Origin: Deinandra increscens subsp. villosa
Taxonomy: Eukaryota > Streptophyta > Magnoliopsida > Asterales > Asteraceae
Assembly: GCA_039602395.1 (NCBI GenBank)
Contig: JBCNJP010000023.1
Location: forward strand, 85,567,324-85,631,323
Reading direction: 5' to 3'
DNA length: 64,000 bases
Shown here: positions 1-10,744 of the stretch, piece by piece
How positions within the stretch are numbered: position 1 is the stretch's first letter
Layout of the letters: every line of letters begins with the position of its first letter
Notes under the pieces: model-generated
What the model was told of the DNA's origin: nothing
Database searches by the model: none
What the model saw: the letters and a program-made list of their open reading frames with translations, nothing else
Program-made: the position numbers and the translations under genes

Positions 1-882
1 AGGAAACCCTAAGTGAAATGTTTTAATATGGCTAGCATAGGTTAAAGGCTTTAAACCAAATGATATCACATGATTTCTAAGGAATGTTTTGGTTAAATAA
101 AAAGTCCTCATAATTAATTGTGCCATTAATTCGTGGAAGCGAGGGGATGTTGGGTAGATCTACTGGAGTTTGACAAACTCCGCTCCGGGGCACTGGAGGT
201 GCACGGGGAACAATATCAGCCTATTTGACACCGTGATCCCAAGAGGAGGACACGGGGGAGGCAAAAAGAGCAGTGACGAAAGTCCGCAAATAAAAATAAA
301 TGACGGTGGAACACCGCAAAATAAATAGTCAGCTTGGTACAATCTTCCTTAGTGCATGAAACGACGGATTAGCTACCCGCGATATCGGTTGAGTTCTTTA
401 ATTCTTACAAGACTAAGCGCATATTAAATAATCGGTAATTGACATTTAAAAGCATCGTCTTTCATAAAACAAATATTACGTATGTATATGTTGACAAAGA
501 AAATGATTATGAGACCGGGCCAATGCATGACAAGCCCACCGTGAACTCACCAGCCTTTTGGTTGACACTTGCGTGGTTTTAACTTTTGCAGATCGCTGAG
601 GAGTATCCGGAGCAGGTTGACATGGCTCAAGAAAATGTTTACTTTTATTTGAACTAACTTGGGAATTTATATAACAATTTATGTTTTGTAATTAAAGCAC
701 GCGGTTAGTGCTAAGATATTTATGTTTACATTCCGCTGCGTAACTTTTGAAACTGTTTTATTTATGAACATTTGGACTTTACTCTGATTCGTTTAGTATT
801 TGTAACTAATGGTTGTGGTCCTGGTCTAGCTCGCGCCCCTTAACGGTATAAACTCCGTTAGTGGTTATTTGGGGGTGTGACA
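1..882 (+). mobile_element. 3' part of a Gypsy-type 5' LTR
   Basis: From about 596 to 882 this sequence is repeated almost exactly at 2421-2708. It ends in TGTGACA and is followed three bases later by a tRNA-Met type primer-binding site, which fixes it as the 5' LTR of a plus-strand element. The LTR start lies left of the window, so its length is unknown. It contains the phrase AACTCACCAGC, also present in the chromovirus LTRs at 9.9 and 18.2 kb. No coding sequence is seen; the short reverse frame at 160-342 has no recognisable domain. Confidence 0.8.
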
Positions 883-885
883 GAT

Positions 886-898
886 TGGTATCAGAGCC
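886..898 (+). other. Primer-binding site (initiator-Met tRNA type)
   Basis: TGGTATCAGAGCC begins four bases after the LTR end at 882. This is the standard complement of the 3' end of plant initiator methionine tRNA used by many Gypsy and Copia elements to prime minus-strand synthesis. Confidence 0.85.
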
Positions 899-1441
899 AT
901 AAGTTGCAGAGAACTGGAATCATTTTCTGAAAACGATTTGGAAACTGCAACTTGAAAACCTTAGTTACAAACGAACAAACAAATTCCCAAAACAAAATTT
1001 TTACGTGCCAACCTGGGATACTCGCTCTGCTGTGTAAGTAAAAGCTTAGTACGTATGTATATATATATATATATATATGATATATATATAGACCGTGTCT
1101 AGGTAGTCTAACGGAAAAACCTTAGGAAAATTTTCACACACGAATACGAAACGCGAACGCTAATACGCACACTATTCCGGGGGAAAGCGACAACGAAACG
1201 ATGCTACACGCTACGTCCTGATTTCTACTACGATGACTACGCCGACGGTGACTTTTATGGGAAAGCCGACTTTCGACGATAGCTACTTACGACTTACGAC
1301 GTTCTCCGACGACGCCTCGATTTTGCACGAAAATTTTTCTGGACTAATAGAGGGATAACGGGAAATTGCTAATATACATATTATGGGATATGTATAGAAT
1401 ATAACTATGATTGAACACTGGCTACTTTAACTGTCCAGAAA

Positions 1442-1919
1442 ATGTCGGGAGGAGATGGAAGGAACAACATTACCCTAACACCTGCAGAACTACAAGCAAT
1501 GATAAACGCACACGTACAAGCCGCAGTGGCAGCCGTCCATGCTACAATCGCCGCGCAGCAAGCCATCCATTTGGCTCATCAGCTTACTAAACAGGAGAAT
1601 GAGGGAGATACACTTCCTGCAAGAGCCTCTGAGAAGATTGCCTTAAGTAACAAGAGAAAGGCTGATGAAGAAACTCCTGGAAACTCAATGAACAATCGGA
1701 GTGTTGGAAACAAAAGGTCTGGGAACAGCGGAGGTAACAACCGCCAAGGTGGGAATGGAAACTACAAGGGCAAACTGCCCAGGTGCAACAAGTGTGGGAA
1801 GCATCACACCGGTATCTGCAGAATGAGTTTGAACTGCGAGAGATGTGGCAAGAAAGGCCATGAAGCAAAAGACTGTTGGACGATGTTACCTAAGCCACAA
1901 AACCTCCCAAGGCGAAACA
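1442..1919 (+). pseudogene. Shrunken Gypsy gag with zinc knuckle, cut by the assembly gap
   Basis: The frame opens with an ATG 560 bases after the primer-binding site. It has a Gln/Ala-rich N-terminal helix-like stretch (residues about 15-45), a basic Asn/Gly/Lys-rich stretch, and a nucleocapsid zinc knuckle, CERCGKKGHEAKDC, near residues 133-146, preceded by a related CNKCGKHHTGIC motif. The large central gag domain expected between the N-terminus and the knuckles is missing, so this looks like a non-autonomous, internally deleted gag. The frame runs into a 500-N gap, so any pol is not visible. 899-1441 holds only leader sequence with a short (TA)n tract near 1060-1090. Confidence 0.7.
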
Positions 1920-1920
1920 A

Positions 1921-2420
1921 NNNNNNNNNNNNNNNNNNNNNNNNNNNNNNNNNNNNNNNNNNNNNNNNNNNNNNNNNNNNNNNNNNNNNNNNNNNNNNNN
2001 NNNNNNNNNNNNNNNNNNNNNNNNNNNNNNNNNNNNNNNNNNNNNNNNNNNNNNNNNNNNNNNNNNNNNNNNNNNNNNNNNNNNNNNNNNNNNNNNNNNN
2101 NNNNNNNNNNNNNNNNNNNNNNNNNNNNNNNNNNNNNNNNNNNNNNNNNNNNNNNNNNNNNNNNNNNNNNNNNNNNNNNNNNNNNNNNNNNNNNNNNNNN
2201 NNNNNNNNNNNNNNNNNNNNNNNNNNNNNNNNNNNNNNNNNNNNNNNNNNNNNNNNNNNNNNNNNNNNNNNNNNNNNNNNNNNNNNNNNNNNNNNNNNNN
2301 NNNNNNNNNNNNNNNNNNNNNNNNNNNNNNNNNNNNNNNNNNNNNNNNNNNNNNNNNNNNNNNNNNNNNNNNNNNNNNNNNNNNNNNNNNNNNNNNNNNN
2401 NNNNNNNNNNNNNNNNNNNN
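1921..2420. other. Assembly gap (500 N)
   Basis: Exactly 500 N separate a gag fragment from the 3' LTR of the same element. The same 500-N length recurs at 22066 and 44956, which suggests a placeholder rather than a measured size. Internal sequence of unknown length is missing here. Confidence 0.95.
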
Positions 2421-2708
2421 CGCTGAGGAGTATCCGGAGCAGGTTGACATGGCTCAAGAAAATGTTTACTTTTATTTGAACCAACTTGGGAATTTATATA
2501 ACAATTTATGTTTTGTAATTAAAGCACGCGGTTAGTGCTAAGATATTTATGTTTACATTCCGCTGCGTAACTTTTGAAACTGTTTTATTTATGAACATTT
2601 GGACTTTACTCTGATTCGTTTAGTATTTGTAACTAATGGTTGTGGTCCTGGTCTAGTCGCGCCCCTTAACGGTATAAACTCCGTTAGTGGTTAATTGGGG
2701 GTGTGACA
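2421..2708 (+). mobile_element. Gypsy-type 3' LTR fragment
   Basis: This is near-identical to about 597-882, with only a few differences, and ends at the same TGTGACA. The upstream part of the LTR lies in the gap. It is followed at once by unrelated CACTA transposase sequence, so the element probably inserted into a CACTA element. No target-site duplication can be tested because the left end is outside the window. Confidence 0.8.
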
Positions 2709-2710
2709 CG

Positions 2711-2926
2711 GTGGCCGAATCATCTCAGCATAATTTTAGTAAGAATGAGGACATGAGAACTGAGATTCCTGAACTGAAAAAGGATCTGAAAGAAAGTAAA
2801 GATGGAAATGCACAATTATCTTAATTTTTGAAAAGTAAGTTTCCAGATTTTAACATCACTACATCACTTGTGAGTTCTAGTGTTGGTTCGGATGGAAGTC
2901 AAAGTGACGGCAACAACTCTACTTAG
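2711..2926 (+). pseudogene. CACTA (En/Spm) transposase, C-terminal remnant
   Basis: One frame reads through a charged, helix-forming stretch rich in Glu/Lys/Leu, then an in-frame TAA at 2822-2824, then a Phe-Pro-Asp-Phe motif followed by a Ser/Gly/Asp-rich tail ending in TAG at 2924-2926. This coiled-coil plus 'FPDF' tail resembles the C-terminus of plant Ptta/En/Spm (Transposase_24-like) proteins. The assignment is supported by the CACTA-like terminus 800 bases downstream. The upstream coding part is absent, displaced by the Gypsy element to the left. Confidence 0.55.
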
Positions 2927-3719
2927 TCCGTTAGTTTGGTCGATTTCTTAATTTTCATCATCTAGAACTATTTTCGACTTTTAAAATATTGGCCGTTTGT
3001 TAGTTTTTTTTATCTAGTACTATTGTAAACTTTTGAATTTATCGTGGTATCATTTAGCTTCCTTGTTAATTATTAGTGCCTGGTTTTTTAGTCATGGAAT
3101 ATATTTTTTAAAAATTATAAATGCATGTTTAGGACTGAATTTAGTTGTATCATAGACAATTTTTCAGTTTCTAAAGATACATACATTTGAATTAAGACAT
3201 CGTATTATAGACTAAAAACTAGTCACTAAAAAACATAACAAGGACTATCTTTCGAGACAGATTTTCAGACTTCAAATAAATATAGTGGAGACTGAAATTA
3301 AGTGTAAGCATGAATGATGATCAGTCTTTGACAATATATATTAGGGACTTAAATAACATAACACGTGAGACTAACTTTCAGTACCTAAACTACGCATACT
3401 AAAGTAAAACAATAGGGACCAAATCAGCACAACATCTGGGACTGATTAACAGTCACCAAGGAAATGATTTAGGGACTAAAACGATGTGCCCCCGAGGCCC
3501 GGACTAAAGACTAAATTTCATGTATTGGGGAATGACCATTAGTCTCTATTGGTGCCATACTTTGGGGAATGATTTTCATTTACTAACCATATTATCTAGG
3601 ACTAGGCATCCGCCCTTGACAAGGGACTGGCAAATTCAGTCCCTGATAACCATTAGGTACTGATTCTGGAGTATCTGAGACTGATTTTTCAGTCTCAGAT
3701 ACCCTTTTTTCTTGTAATA
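2927..3719 (+). mobile_element. CACTA element 3' subterminal region and degenerate TIR
   Basis: From about 3170 the sequence is built of short, diverged repeats around 'agggactgaa' and 'ttcagtc' in both orientations, typical of CACTA subterminal repeats that bind transposase. It finishes with CCCTTTTTTCTTGTAATA at about 3702-3719, very close to the canonical CACTA end CTTTTTTCTTGTAGTG, with the last three bases mutated. An imperfect inverted pair, tctgagactga...tcagtctcaga, lies just inside the end near 3675-3699. Confidence 0.65.
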
Positions 3720-3761
3720 TTAGGCTGCCAACTCAGATTTTTCTTATAATCCTCATTTGTG

Positions 3762-3784
3762 TCCCCGACAACGACGCCAAAAGC
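3762..3784 (-). other. Primer-binding site of a reverse-strand Gypsy element
   Basis: On the minus strand the sequence reads TTTTGGCGTCGTTGTCGGGG, the primer-binding sequence style of Athila/Tat Gypsy elements (TGGCGCCGTTGCCGGGGA), with C-to-T changes. Only about 40 bases of internal sequence follow it before the CACTA terminus, so the rest of the element is lost. Confidence 0.55.
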
Positions 3785-3788
3785 TTGG

Positions 3789-5558
3789 TGTGCTATAGGG
3801 TGTAATTAAAAATATGACAATTACGGGTCAGTTTTAACACCGCTATTGCATTTAAGCTTTAAATTTATAAGACACGATATCGAACGATCACTATACACCA
3901 CAAGCACGGGCAATTACACCCATCTTGGCGTAGTATAGCAAGGCTAATATACCGAGGTCGTCCAATGACACAATATATGGATATGAGAGCTCTTGATACT
4001 TCATCTCTGTTGACATTTAACCTGACCAAACTTAAAGGTTAGTATTTGTAAAACTAAGAAAAGATAAAATAAAGATAGAAATAATAATAAAGCAGGTTTT
4101 AGTAAATTCAATCGAAAATAATATCACTGGGGATTACACGTTAAGGGCAGTATTGATAGCCTCTTTATTTATAATATTCCCTTATGATTGTTACTAGCAG
4201 GCGAGGGGGACCACCTTTCAGCCTCAAATCCGATCTCCTGTCTCTCCCTTCATTCACCCGTAAAGATGACTAACGCCAGAACTGTAAGTAACAAATGAAG
4301 TGTGTGCGAATGCCATTTAGTTGTACGCCATTATTGTAAAGTACTGTTACACTCGGGTACGTTGTCATGAACGAGCAGAGGAACAACCCACACACAAGAA
4401 TATTTTAATTTAAAAAGATATTTATAAAGTACTAAGGTTCGTTTCCTCCATGCACAGCCCTTGCACCTAAGTGGACGGTCGTAACCAAAGCCAAGTCCAC
4501 TAATGCATCACTACCGCGTCTACACAGTGAAAAAATATTACCAACTTTTTTTCACAACTAATACCTTTAGACCGCGCATACGTGAAAACCAACTTTGTTT
4601 ACATAGACATAAAAACTTGAATATATGGCTTTGCATGGGGTCCGAGTCACTAAAAGGATCATGCATCATCCACTAGCTGGGTGTCACAAGTCCGACTGAT
4701 GAGCTTTCGACTCCTCAAAATGGTCCGCCATACACAAGGCACGTTTGTTAAAAAAGGTGACGATAAACTTTCAATAAAAGGAGTTTTCATCAAGTCATTT
4801 GTACACACCTTAAGGTCAGTTTATAAACTTATTTTACCAACACGCCAAATATCCCCCCCCCCCCCCCCAAGTGACTATAAAAATTTAGCCAGGGATAGCT
4901 TTAAAGATATGCTCAAGAGAAGATGAAAGATTCATAGACAAATGCAAATCTTATTTTACTTAAGTAAGAGTTCTTACAATCTTGATGAATAAACTAAAAC
5001 GCCAAAATAAGTGGCTCAAAAAGTGTAAAACGCGATAGTAAACTAGAGGGGGAGAATAATTGAGCGAGTTATGAAATGCAGGGAGCTGCCCCTTTTATAA
5101 GCGAAATTCATAATCTGGCATGGGTCGTGTCTGTCAGATAATCTGTAGGAATGTTCTTCGTCAGTGGGCACGGGTAGTGCTTGGCAGCGGGCACGGGTAG
5201 TGCTTGTCAGGTAATCTGCAGGAATCTTCAAGGCTCAGGGGCACGAGCCGTGTTTACAAAGGCACGACCTGTGTGAGGTCAGGAGCATGGGTCGTGCTTG
5301 TCAGGTCTTTCTAAAAGCTTGCTGACGAGCGGCATGGGCCATGCCCTAGTTGGGACACTAGCCGTGCCTAAGGTAAAAAATCACAACTTTGTCATTTTTC
5401 TTCATATTAAGCTCCTTTGGTAATTAATTTTGATCTGGATATACTGAAAAACTAAAAAGAAAACAATATGGTGTTGTTTTGGTGATAGTTAGTCAATAAT
5501 AATCCAATATGCGGGGAGTATTTGATATAAAACTATGCATAATTTGGTGCATATCCCA
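3789..5558 (-). mobile_element. Gypsy LTR, reverse orientation (about 1.8 kb)
   Basis: The plus strand starts TGTGCTATAG next to the reverse primer-binding site and appears to end CATATCCCA near 5558, giving TG..CA termini. The outer boundary is approximate. The body is AT-rich and non-coding. It contains a 16-C homopolymer (4853-4868) and a cluster of CACGGGTCGTG-like repeats at 5115-5370. The small frames at 4681-4926 and 5043-5231 are chance ORFs inside the LTR. Only one LTR is present, so this is a solo or truncated copy. Confidence 0.5.
5110..5370. repeat. Dispersed GCACGGGTCGTGC-type repeats inside the LTR
   Basis: Seven or more imperfect copies of GGCACGGGTAGTGCTTGTCAG occur in about 260 bases. 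Each core, CACGGGTCGTG, is nearly palindromic, so the region could form repeated small hairpins. The repeats are irregularly spaced and diverged. Confidence 0.7.
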
Positions 5559-6351
5559 GAGAAGAAAGCAACAGAGATTTTGCATGTACTTTCGGACAGT
5601 CGATTGAAGAAAGCAAGCAGAAAATGAAGAAATTTAAATATAAATTAGAAAAAAAAAATTATACCAGATGATTGCACCGAGATCAAGAGAATAGAAACGC
5701 ATAAGATAAACTAGATGCAATCTCTATCTCTCACTACCTTGATGCGACGACAGCAAGGGATGAAGTCAAAAAGGTAGATTGCGTTTGCTAGTTGAAAGAA
5801 AAAAAAAACCCTAGATGATGAAAAGGAAATGGAACGAATTTAAACATGGCTTGTTCTGTTGTACGTTGTTCCAGATGCTACGCTTAGGAAGAAGCCAAGT
5901 AGAAGAATGACTCTGACAAATGCATTCCGGCGAGTGTAAGGGTATAGAGAGAAGGATGGAGGGAAGGATTTATATTAAAAATAGGAAGATGGGAGAAACA
6001 TAGGGTTTGAGATTTGGTGGAAATGAAAGAGGAAAACATGGGATTTGTGGATGAAATTAAAGCGTACAAGCAGCAAATGAAGACTTTGAATTTGAATTTC
6101 AAATGGTTGCGAATAGAATGAAATTTGTACATTTGTCTCAAAGACTCTAGTTTTTGTATTAAAATCTTGTAAGCTATGTTCTAAACATTTGTACCTCTTA
6201 AAATTTTGACATTTTGTGAAATTATCAAATTGTCCAAACCGATATGTATTATAAGATAGTATATATATATAGTAAAGTAGAAAATTTTAATGGTAGTAAT
6301 GTAATAATGACACAACATCTACTTTAAATCATTTGTAACACATTATAAATA
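5559..6351. other. No gene recognised
   Basis: This AT-rich stretch between the reverse LTR and the carboxypeptidase remnant shows no domain in any frame. The reverse ORF at 5884-6141 is low-complexity with no recognisable motif. A (TA)n-like patch lies near 6255-6275. Confidence 0.5.
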
Positions 6352-6582
6352 TTATGAATCACTTAAATAACTATGAGAAGAAAGCCATTCATCCACTGTA
6401 ACAAAAGTTTCTTCAGGCTTGTATAACGAGATTCCATGACCAGCACCCTACATAATATAAATAAATCAGTTGTTGCTCGATCTAGTTTCTATTTATTAAG
6501 CAATAAACGAAACTCGCATGTTCCTTGCCTTAATAGTTTCATAAGTTAACGTGTATCCATTCTTGACATATTCGTCCAATAT
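6352..6582 (-). pseudogene. Serine carboxypeptidase-like (SCPL) gene, last two exons only
   Basis: On the minus strand an acceptor (TTTTGTAG) precedes an 18-codon exon (6582-6529). An intron of about 80 bases beginning GCAAGG and ending TTATGTAG follows, then a 31-codon exon (6447-6352) ending in TAA. The joined reading contains IKGAGHG followed by LYKPEE and a DEWLSS tail. It matches the C-terminus of SCPL peptidases/acyltransferases, where the His of the GAGH motif belongs to the Ser-Asp-His triad. Upstream exons with the catalytic Ser and Asp are absent, so this is a gene relic, probably left by insertion or deletion. The first base pair of the intron would be the rare GC donor, or a decayed GT. 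Confidence 0.65.
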
Positions 6583-6682
6583 CTACAAAAGTGAAGAATG
6601 ATAATCACTTTGCGTGCCAAAAATCTAAAAAGATGCTTGAAAAAAAGTGTGTGTGAAATACCCAATAATCCATTTCAATTAC

Positions 6683-6718
<36 letters not shown>

Positions 6719-6980
6719 TACAAATATATATTAACATGTATATATTACAAATATAGATGATCTCCAAATCAATCATAATTAATGTAAATGATTGTATTCC
6801 TTTTTTACACATCTCTATTTATACCTTTCTGGAGGAATAATATGGCATCGATTCAATCATCAGTTTCTATATGGTATCACGACTTTTTTCCTACCGTGAT
6901 CCCTCCCTCCCAACCTCTTCCGGTTATTCTTTTTTCCTCCCATGCCTTCGTATTCTACTTGTCTTCCTTTCTTCTCAATC
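6583..6980 (+). other. Microsatellite and probable decayed Copia LTR/primer site
   Basis: A (GT)n-(TA)n tract lies at about 6682-6718. Further right, TGGTATCA at 6872-6879 may be the remnant of a tRNA-Met primer-binding site belonging to the Copia gag that starts near 6981. No LTR pair is visible, so the LTR call is inference. Confidence 0.35.
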
Positions 6981-7841
6981 ATGCCTTCCTCAATCCACCC
7001 TGCGATCACGGTTACGAACATCAAAAGTTATGTCCCGGTGACCTTAGAAACTAACGGTGGCCAATATATATCATGGTCAGAACTATTCAAACTCCACTGC
7101 AAAGCGTATGATGTTTCCGACCATCTTACTCACAAGAAACAACTCACCCAACCCGCTGAAGAAAAGAAAACCGACGAGGTCGCCTCTTCTTCCTCCTCCA
7201 TCTCGTGGGAACGCCGCGATGCCATTGTTTTACAGTGGATATACGGGTCGATTTCCCACGAACTCCTCTCCACCATCTTCACTCCAGACACCACAGCCGT
7301 TGCGGCATGGTTTGCTCTTGCAGACATATTTCATGACAACAAATGCCAATGGGATATTCATCTCGAGCAGCAGTTCTCGACTTGCAGGCTTGAAAACTTC
7401 CCTTCCATGTCCGCATACTACCAAGAAATCAAAATTTTGGCAGCCCAACTGGCCAATGTCAACGCCCCTGTTTCTGACGAACGCTTGGTCCTACAGCTCT
7501 TCACCGGTCTGAGTGAACAGTATGACGGGAGGGCTATGCTAATTCAACAAACCACCCCTCTGCCTACTTTCTACACCGCTCGCTCCAAACTAATCTTCGA
7601 AGAAACCCGAAAACAGAAACAGGCGGCGGCATCAGCATCAGCCTCCAACACGGCATTGTTGTTGGCCTCCCAACCGAAGACCGGGTCCACCTCTGCTGGA
7701 CCGCACCACACCGACAACAACTCAGGGCAAGACCATCGTCCCTATGGCAATGTTTCACGGAACCAGCGAAATCGAAATCGGAACAGTGGCTATGGTGGCC
7801 GTCCTAAGCAGCGCCCATCGGGAGGAAGAAATAAATTTTAG
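6981..7841 (+). pseudogene. Copia gag polyprotein
   Basis: The frame contains the Copia gag signature: a Tyr-Ile-Ser-Trp-Ser-Glu-Leu-Phe stretch near the start, then DAIVLQWIYGSIS, then the LEQQFSTCRLENF and YYQEIK helices and the LVLQLFTGLSEQYD block. A Gly/Arg/Asn-rich basic tail takes the place of a zinc knuckle. I favour the ATG at 6981 because homologous gags begin just before the conserved domain; an in-frame ATG also exists at 6942. A TAG at 7839-7841 closes the frame, but the same frame continues into protease, so the stop either is a mutation or separates gag from pol. Confidence 0.75.
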
Positions 7842-8424
7842 GGCTCTACTCCAACCCCTCCCCCAGCCTTGTTCTATTATTATTGGGCTCAGCAACATGC
7901 CCAACATAATAATGCTTGGCCAAGCCCACCTTTTCCTTTTCCCACCACTACAGGCCCGCGTCCTAACAGCCCATCCGCTGGAATTCTTGGTCCGCGGCCC
8001 AACACTCCACAAGCCCACACCGGGATGGACCAAAATTTCGTGGAAGCCTTCAACACAATGACGCTTAATCCTACCGACCCGACATGGTACTTGGACTCGG
8101 GAGCTACCAATCATATGACGAACGCGCGGGGTAATTTCTCGTCTTATTTTTCTAATGGTATTTATAAAAACATTATCGTCGGTAATGGATCTACCATTCC
8201 AATTAATGGCCACGGTACCCAATATCTACCTAAACCTTTTCCACCATTACTCTTATCTAATGTTCTTCATGTTCCTTAACTAATTAAAAATCTTTTGTCC
8301 GTTCGTAAATTAACCACCAACAATGATGTTTCAATAGAATTTGATTTTTTTGGTTTTGATGTAAAGGATTTCAAGACTCGGCTCCCTATCCTCCGATGCA
8401 ATAGCACCGGCACCCTTTACTCGA
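7842..8424 (+). pseudogene. Copia protease region, truncated
   Basis: This is in the same frame as the gag to its left. It runs from a Pro-rich linker to WYLDSGATNHMT (8085-8120), with the aspartic-protease Asp-Ser-Gly active site. It continues to the LLSNVLHVP strand, an in-frame TAA at 8277-8279, and further family sequence (LIKNLLSVRK, EFDFFGF) to about 8420. Integrase, reverse transcriptase and RNase H are missing. The break is joined to a truncated chromovirus LTR through a short filler. Confidence 0.75.
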
Positions 8425-8459
8425 TCAATAGAATTTGATCGTTTTGGTTTTGATGTAAA
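8425..8459 (+). repeat. 35-bp filler copy at the Copia/Gypsy junction
   Basis: The 35 bases 8425-8459 repeat 8331-8365 with two mismatches. The original copy lies in protease coding sequence; the second copy lies between the broken Copia frame and the truncated LTR. It is then joined to the LTR through TAAACG, shared with the corresponding LTR position 16699-16704. Confidence 0.8.
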
Positions 8460-10276
8460 CGCTGTTGAATTAAGCTTTGAACTTTTAAAGGATATTATAA
8501 AATGTTATAATGGATAATACCCTAAGTTGGTTTGAATTAAAAATGAGTTTTGATAATAAAACGAGAAATTCATAAAATTAGGGTTTCTAAATATGATTAT
8601 TTAATATAAAATAATCCGAAGGGTATGGGGGCTTGATTTTTGGTATGATAACATGTTTTCATATAATATAAGAATATATGAAATTAAATTGGATAAATAA
8701 TAAAGTATTTAAAATACCGAGTTAATCGGATATTTAGAAGTTCGTGCGGACCGGAAGGGTAGGCGCCTGTACACTGGGGTTTCTGGCATAGCGAGGGTGT
8801 CGCATAAATCCCAGCTGGGAACTGGCATCCCTCCCTGGGCGACCCCGGAGTGAGTGTCTACTTATAGGAATGCGCGTCTTCATAATTATCAATAAAAGAA
8901 GATAATATGCCTCCAGGGGCATTTTGGTCATTTTGACCCTTAAAAGTGAATAAACTTAATAATATATATTATTAAGTAAATAAAATGTTAAAGTAAACAT
9001 AAGAAGTGTTTATTATATAAAACCTTGCGTTAACATCATACAATACGCAATTAGGTTAAATTGGAAGACGTAAAGGAGATTCTGACTGAATTAATTAGCT
9101 TAAGAGAATAAGGTGAGTTCTATGAGCCCACTTTTAAATGTTTTAAATGTTTTAATGTTTTCGGGCTGATATACATGCAATGATAAATATTCAACTGTTT
9201 ACTTGAAAAGTATTTGAGATGCCTTTACTTGTTTTGTGTTGATACTTATAACTGCTTTAAAGTTATTATTACCTGTTATTACACTTTTCGGGAAGGTTAT
9301 AATAAACGGGTAATGTAAAGGATGAAACTTTTATATAAAGCTTTGAGAAATGGAAAATGTGAATGTTTGGTCTAAGCCTATGTATGTGAATAAGTGTCGG
9401 GTAAATATGATCTTATTAGCCTTGTTGTACAAGACCCATAACATTATATTTATGAAACGCTTATTTCCATATACGGGTGATGGACTGGTGTTGAAATGAT
9501 TATGAGTCCAAATACAAGAGTTATTTAAATGGACATTTGAAAAGGATGAAAAGGTTTAAAAGGTTGAAAAGGTTTTAATCTAAGCGGATATTGTCTAGTG
9601 AAAAGGGAAAAGGTGGTTGTACAACTAGAAGCGGGGAATGACGGTTCCCCGGGGTAACGACGGTTACTCTATGAAAGGTTTCGGGTGGCGACGGTTGCCT
9701 GAGGAGCTAACGTGGTTCCAATAGACAATGCTTAGTAAAATGGATAAATGGTTAAATGTTTTGGTATAATTCTGTTATGTTTTATACCTGATAAATGTTT
9801 AAGGGTTATGTTTTGGTATAATTCTGTTATGTTTTATACCTGATAAATATTTGTAAAAAGGGGGCCGTTAGGCCCAAGCGTTGGAATAAACTTTCGAGAA
9901 AAAGGTAACGCTTTTAGAAAAACGTAGAACTCACCAGCGAAAGCTGATCCTTTAAAATATGTATATCAGGTGACTTTAAGGATCCGAGTATAAAGGGGAA
10001 GGCTAAGGTTTGAGCAGGGTGAGGTGGGCAAGCTGTTCGTGTGAAGCTATAGGGCTGCTGGCATAAGTAATGTATATAGATGCATATCTAAATAATCGTT
10101 ATCTTTCGTAGTTATAGATAACCGTTGTAGAAATTTTATCTTACTTGTACTTGGCATTATAAATAAATAAAAGTTTTTAATTTCCGCTGCTTTAGTTATC
10201 TCTGTTATACCTTGCGTTCATGAGTAAATCCGACACGTGACCCCTTCTAGAGCCAAGTCTGGAAGTGGGCGTCACA
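8456..10276 (+). mobile_element. Truncated 5' LTR of the chromovirus
   Basis: It corresponds to 16699-18555 of the 3' LTR and ends GGGCGTCACA. The missing portion includes the whole U3 start and the TATA region seen in the 3' LTR at 16275, so this copy probably lacks its own promoter. A 52-bp tandem duplication sits at 9758-9848 (unit starts GTTTTGGTATAATTCTG). A cluster of CGACGGTT repeats sits at about 9640-9700. The minus-strand frame at 8734-8931 recurs identically in the other LTR and has no domain. Confidence 0.85.
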
Positions 10277-10279
10277 AGT

Positions 10280-10292
10280 TGGTATCAGAGCC
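10280..10292 (+). other. Primer-binding site
   Basis: TGGTATCAGAGCC begins three bases past the 5' LTR end, the initiator-Met tRNA type. The following 450 bases to the gag ATG are untranslated leader with no feature I can name. Confidence 0.9.
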
Positions 10293-10744
10293 TTGGTTTA
10301 AGAGATTTAGGTACTAAAAGCAGTATCTAGACTTAAACTAGGACTCTGGGATAACAGTAAGATAAGATAGAATGCCAGCAGAATAGCTTGTGCCCATGAA
10401 AAGGACAAAGTTGCATTAGGAACATAATAAGTAGGACCTAGGATATGTAAATCTGGTAGGTACCCAATTGCAATTAGCTACTGCTGTTAGGTATTAACCA
10501 CATATATGTATCTATGGTACTAACTGTTATGTGGCCAAAATGCGGGAAGTAGACCGGGATGAATTAGAATCACCGGTAAAGTTAGAAAGGAGAGGAATAG
10601 ACACTAGGGAGGAGTGTGATGAAAGTAACTGGGTTTTGAAAGCATCATGACTATGTAATTGTATGACGTCTGCACTTATCTAATCATCATGCCCTCAAAA
10701 TTTAGAGACTCGATTTCACATGAATTCTGAACTGTCTGTAGATC

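Noticed and set aside
1804..2484. Several long 'ORFs' running through N at 1804-2484, 21981-22655 and 44872-45608
   Set aside because: They are open only because N runs contain no stop codons; just the ends are real sequence.
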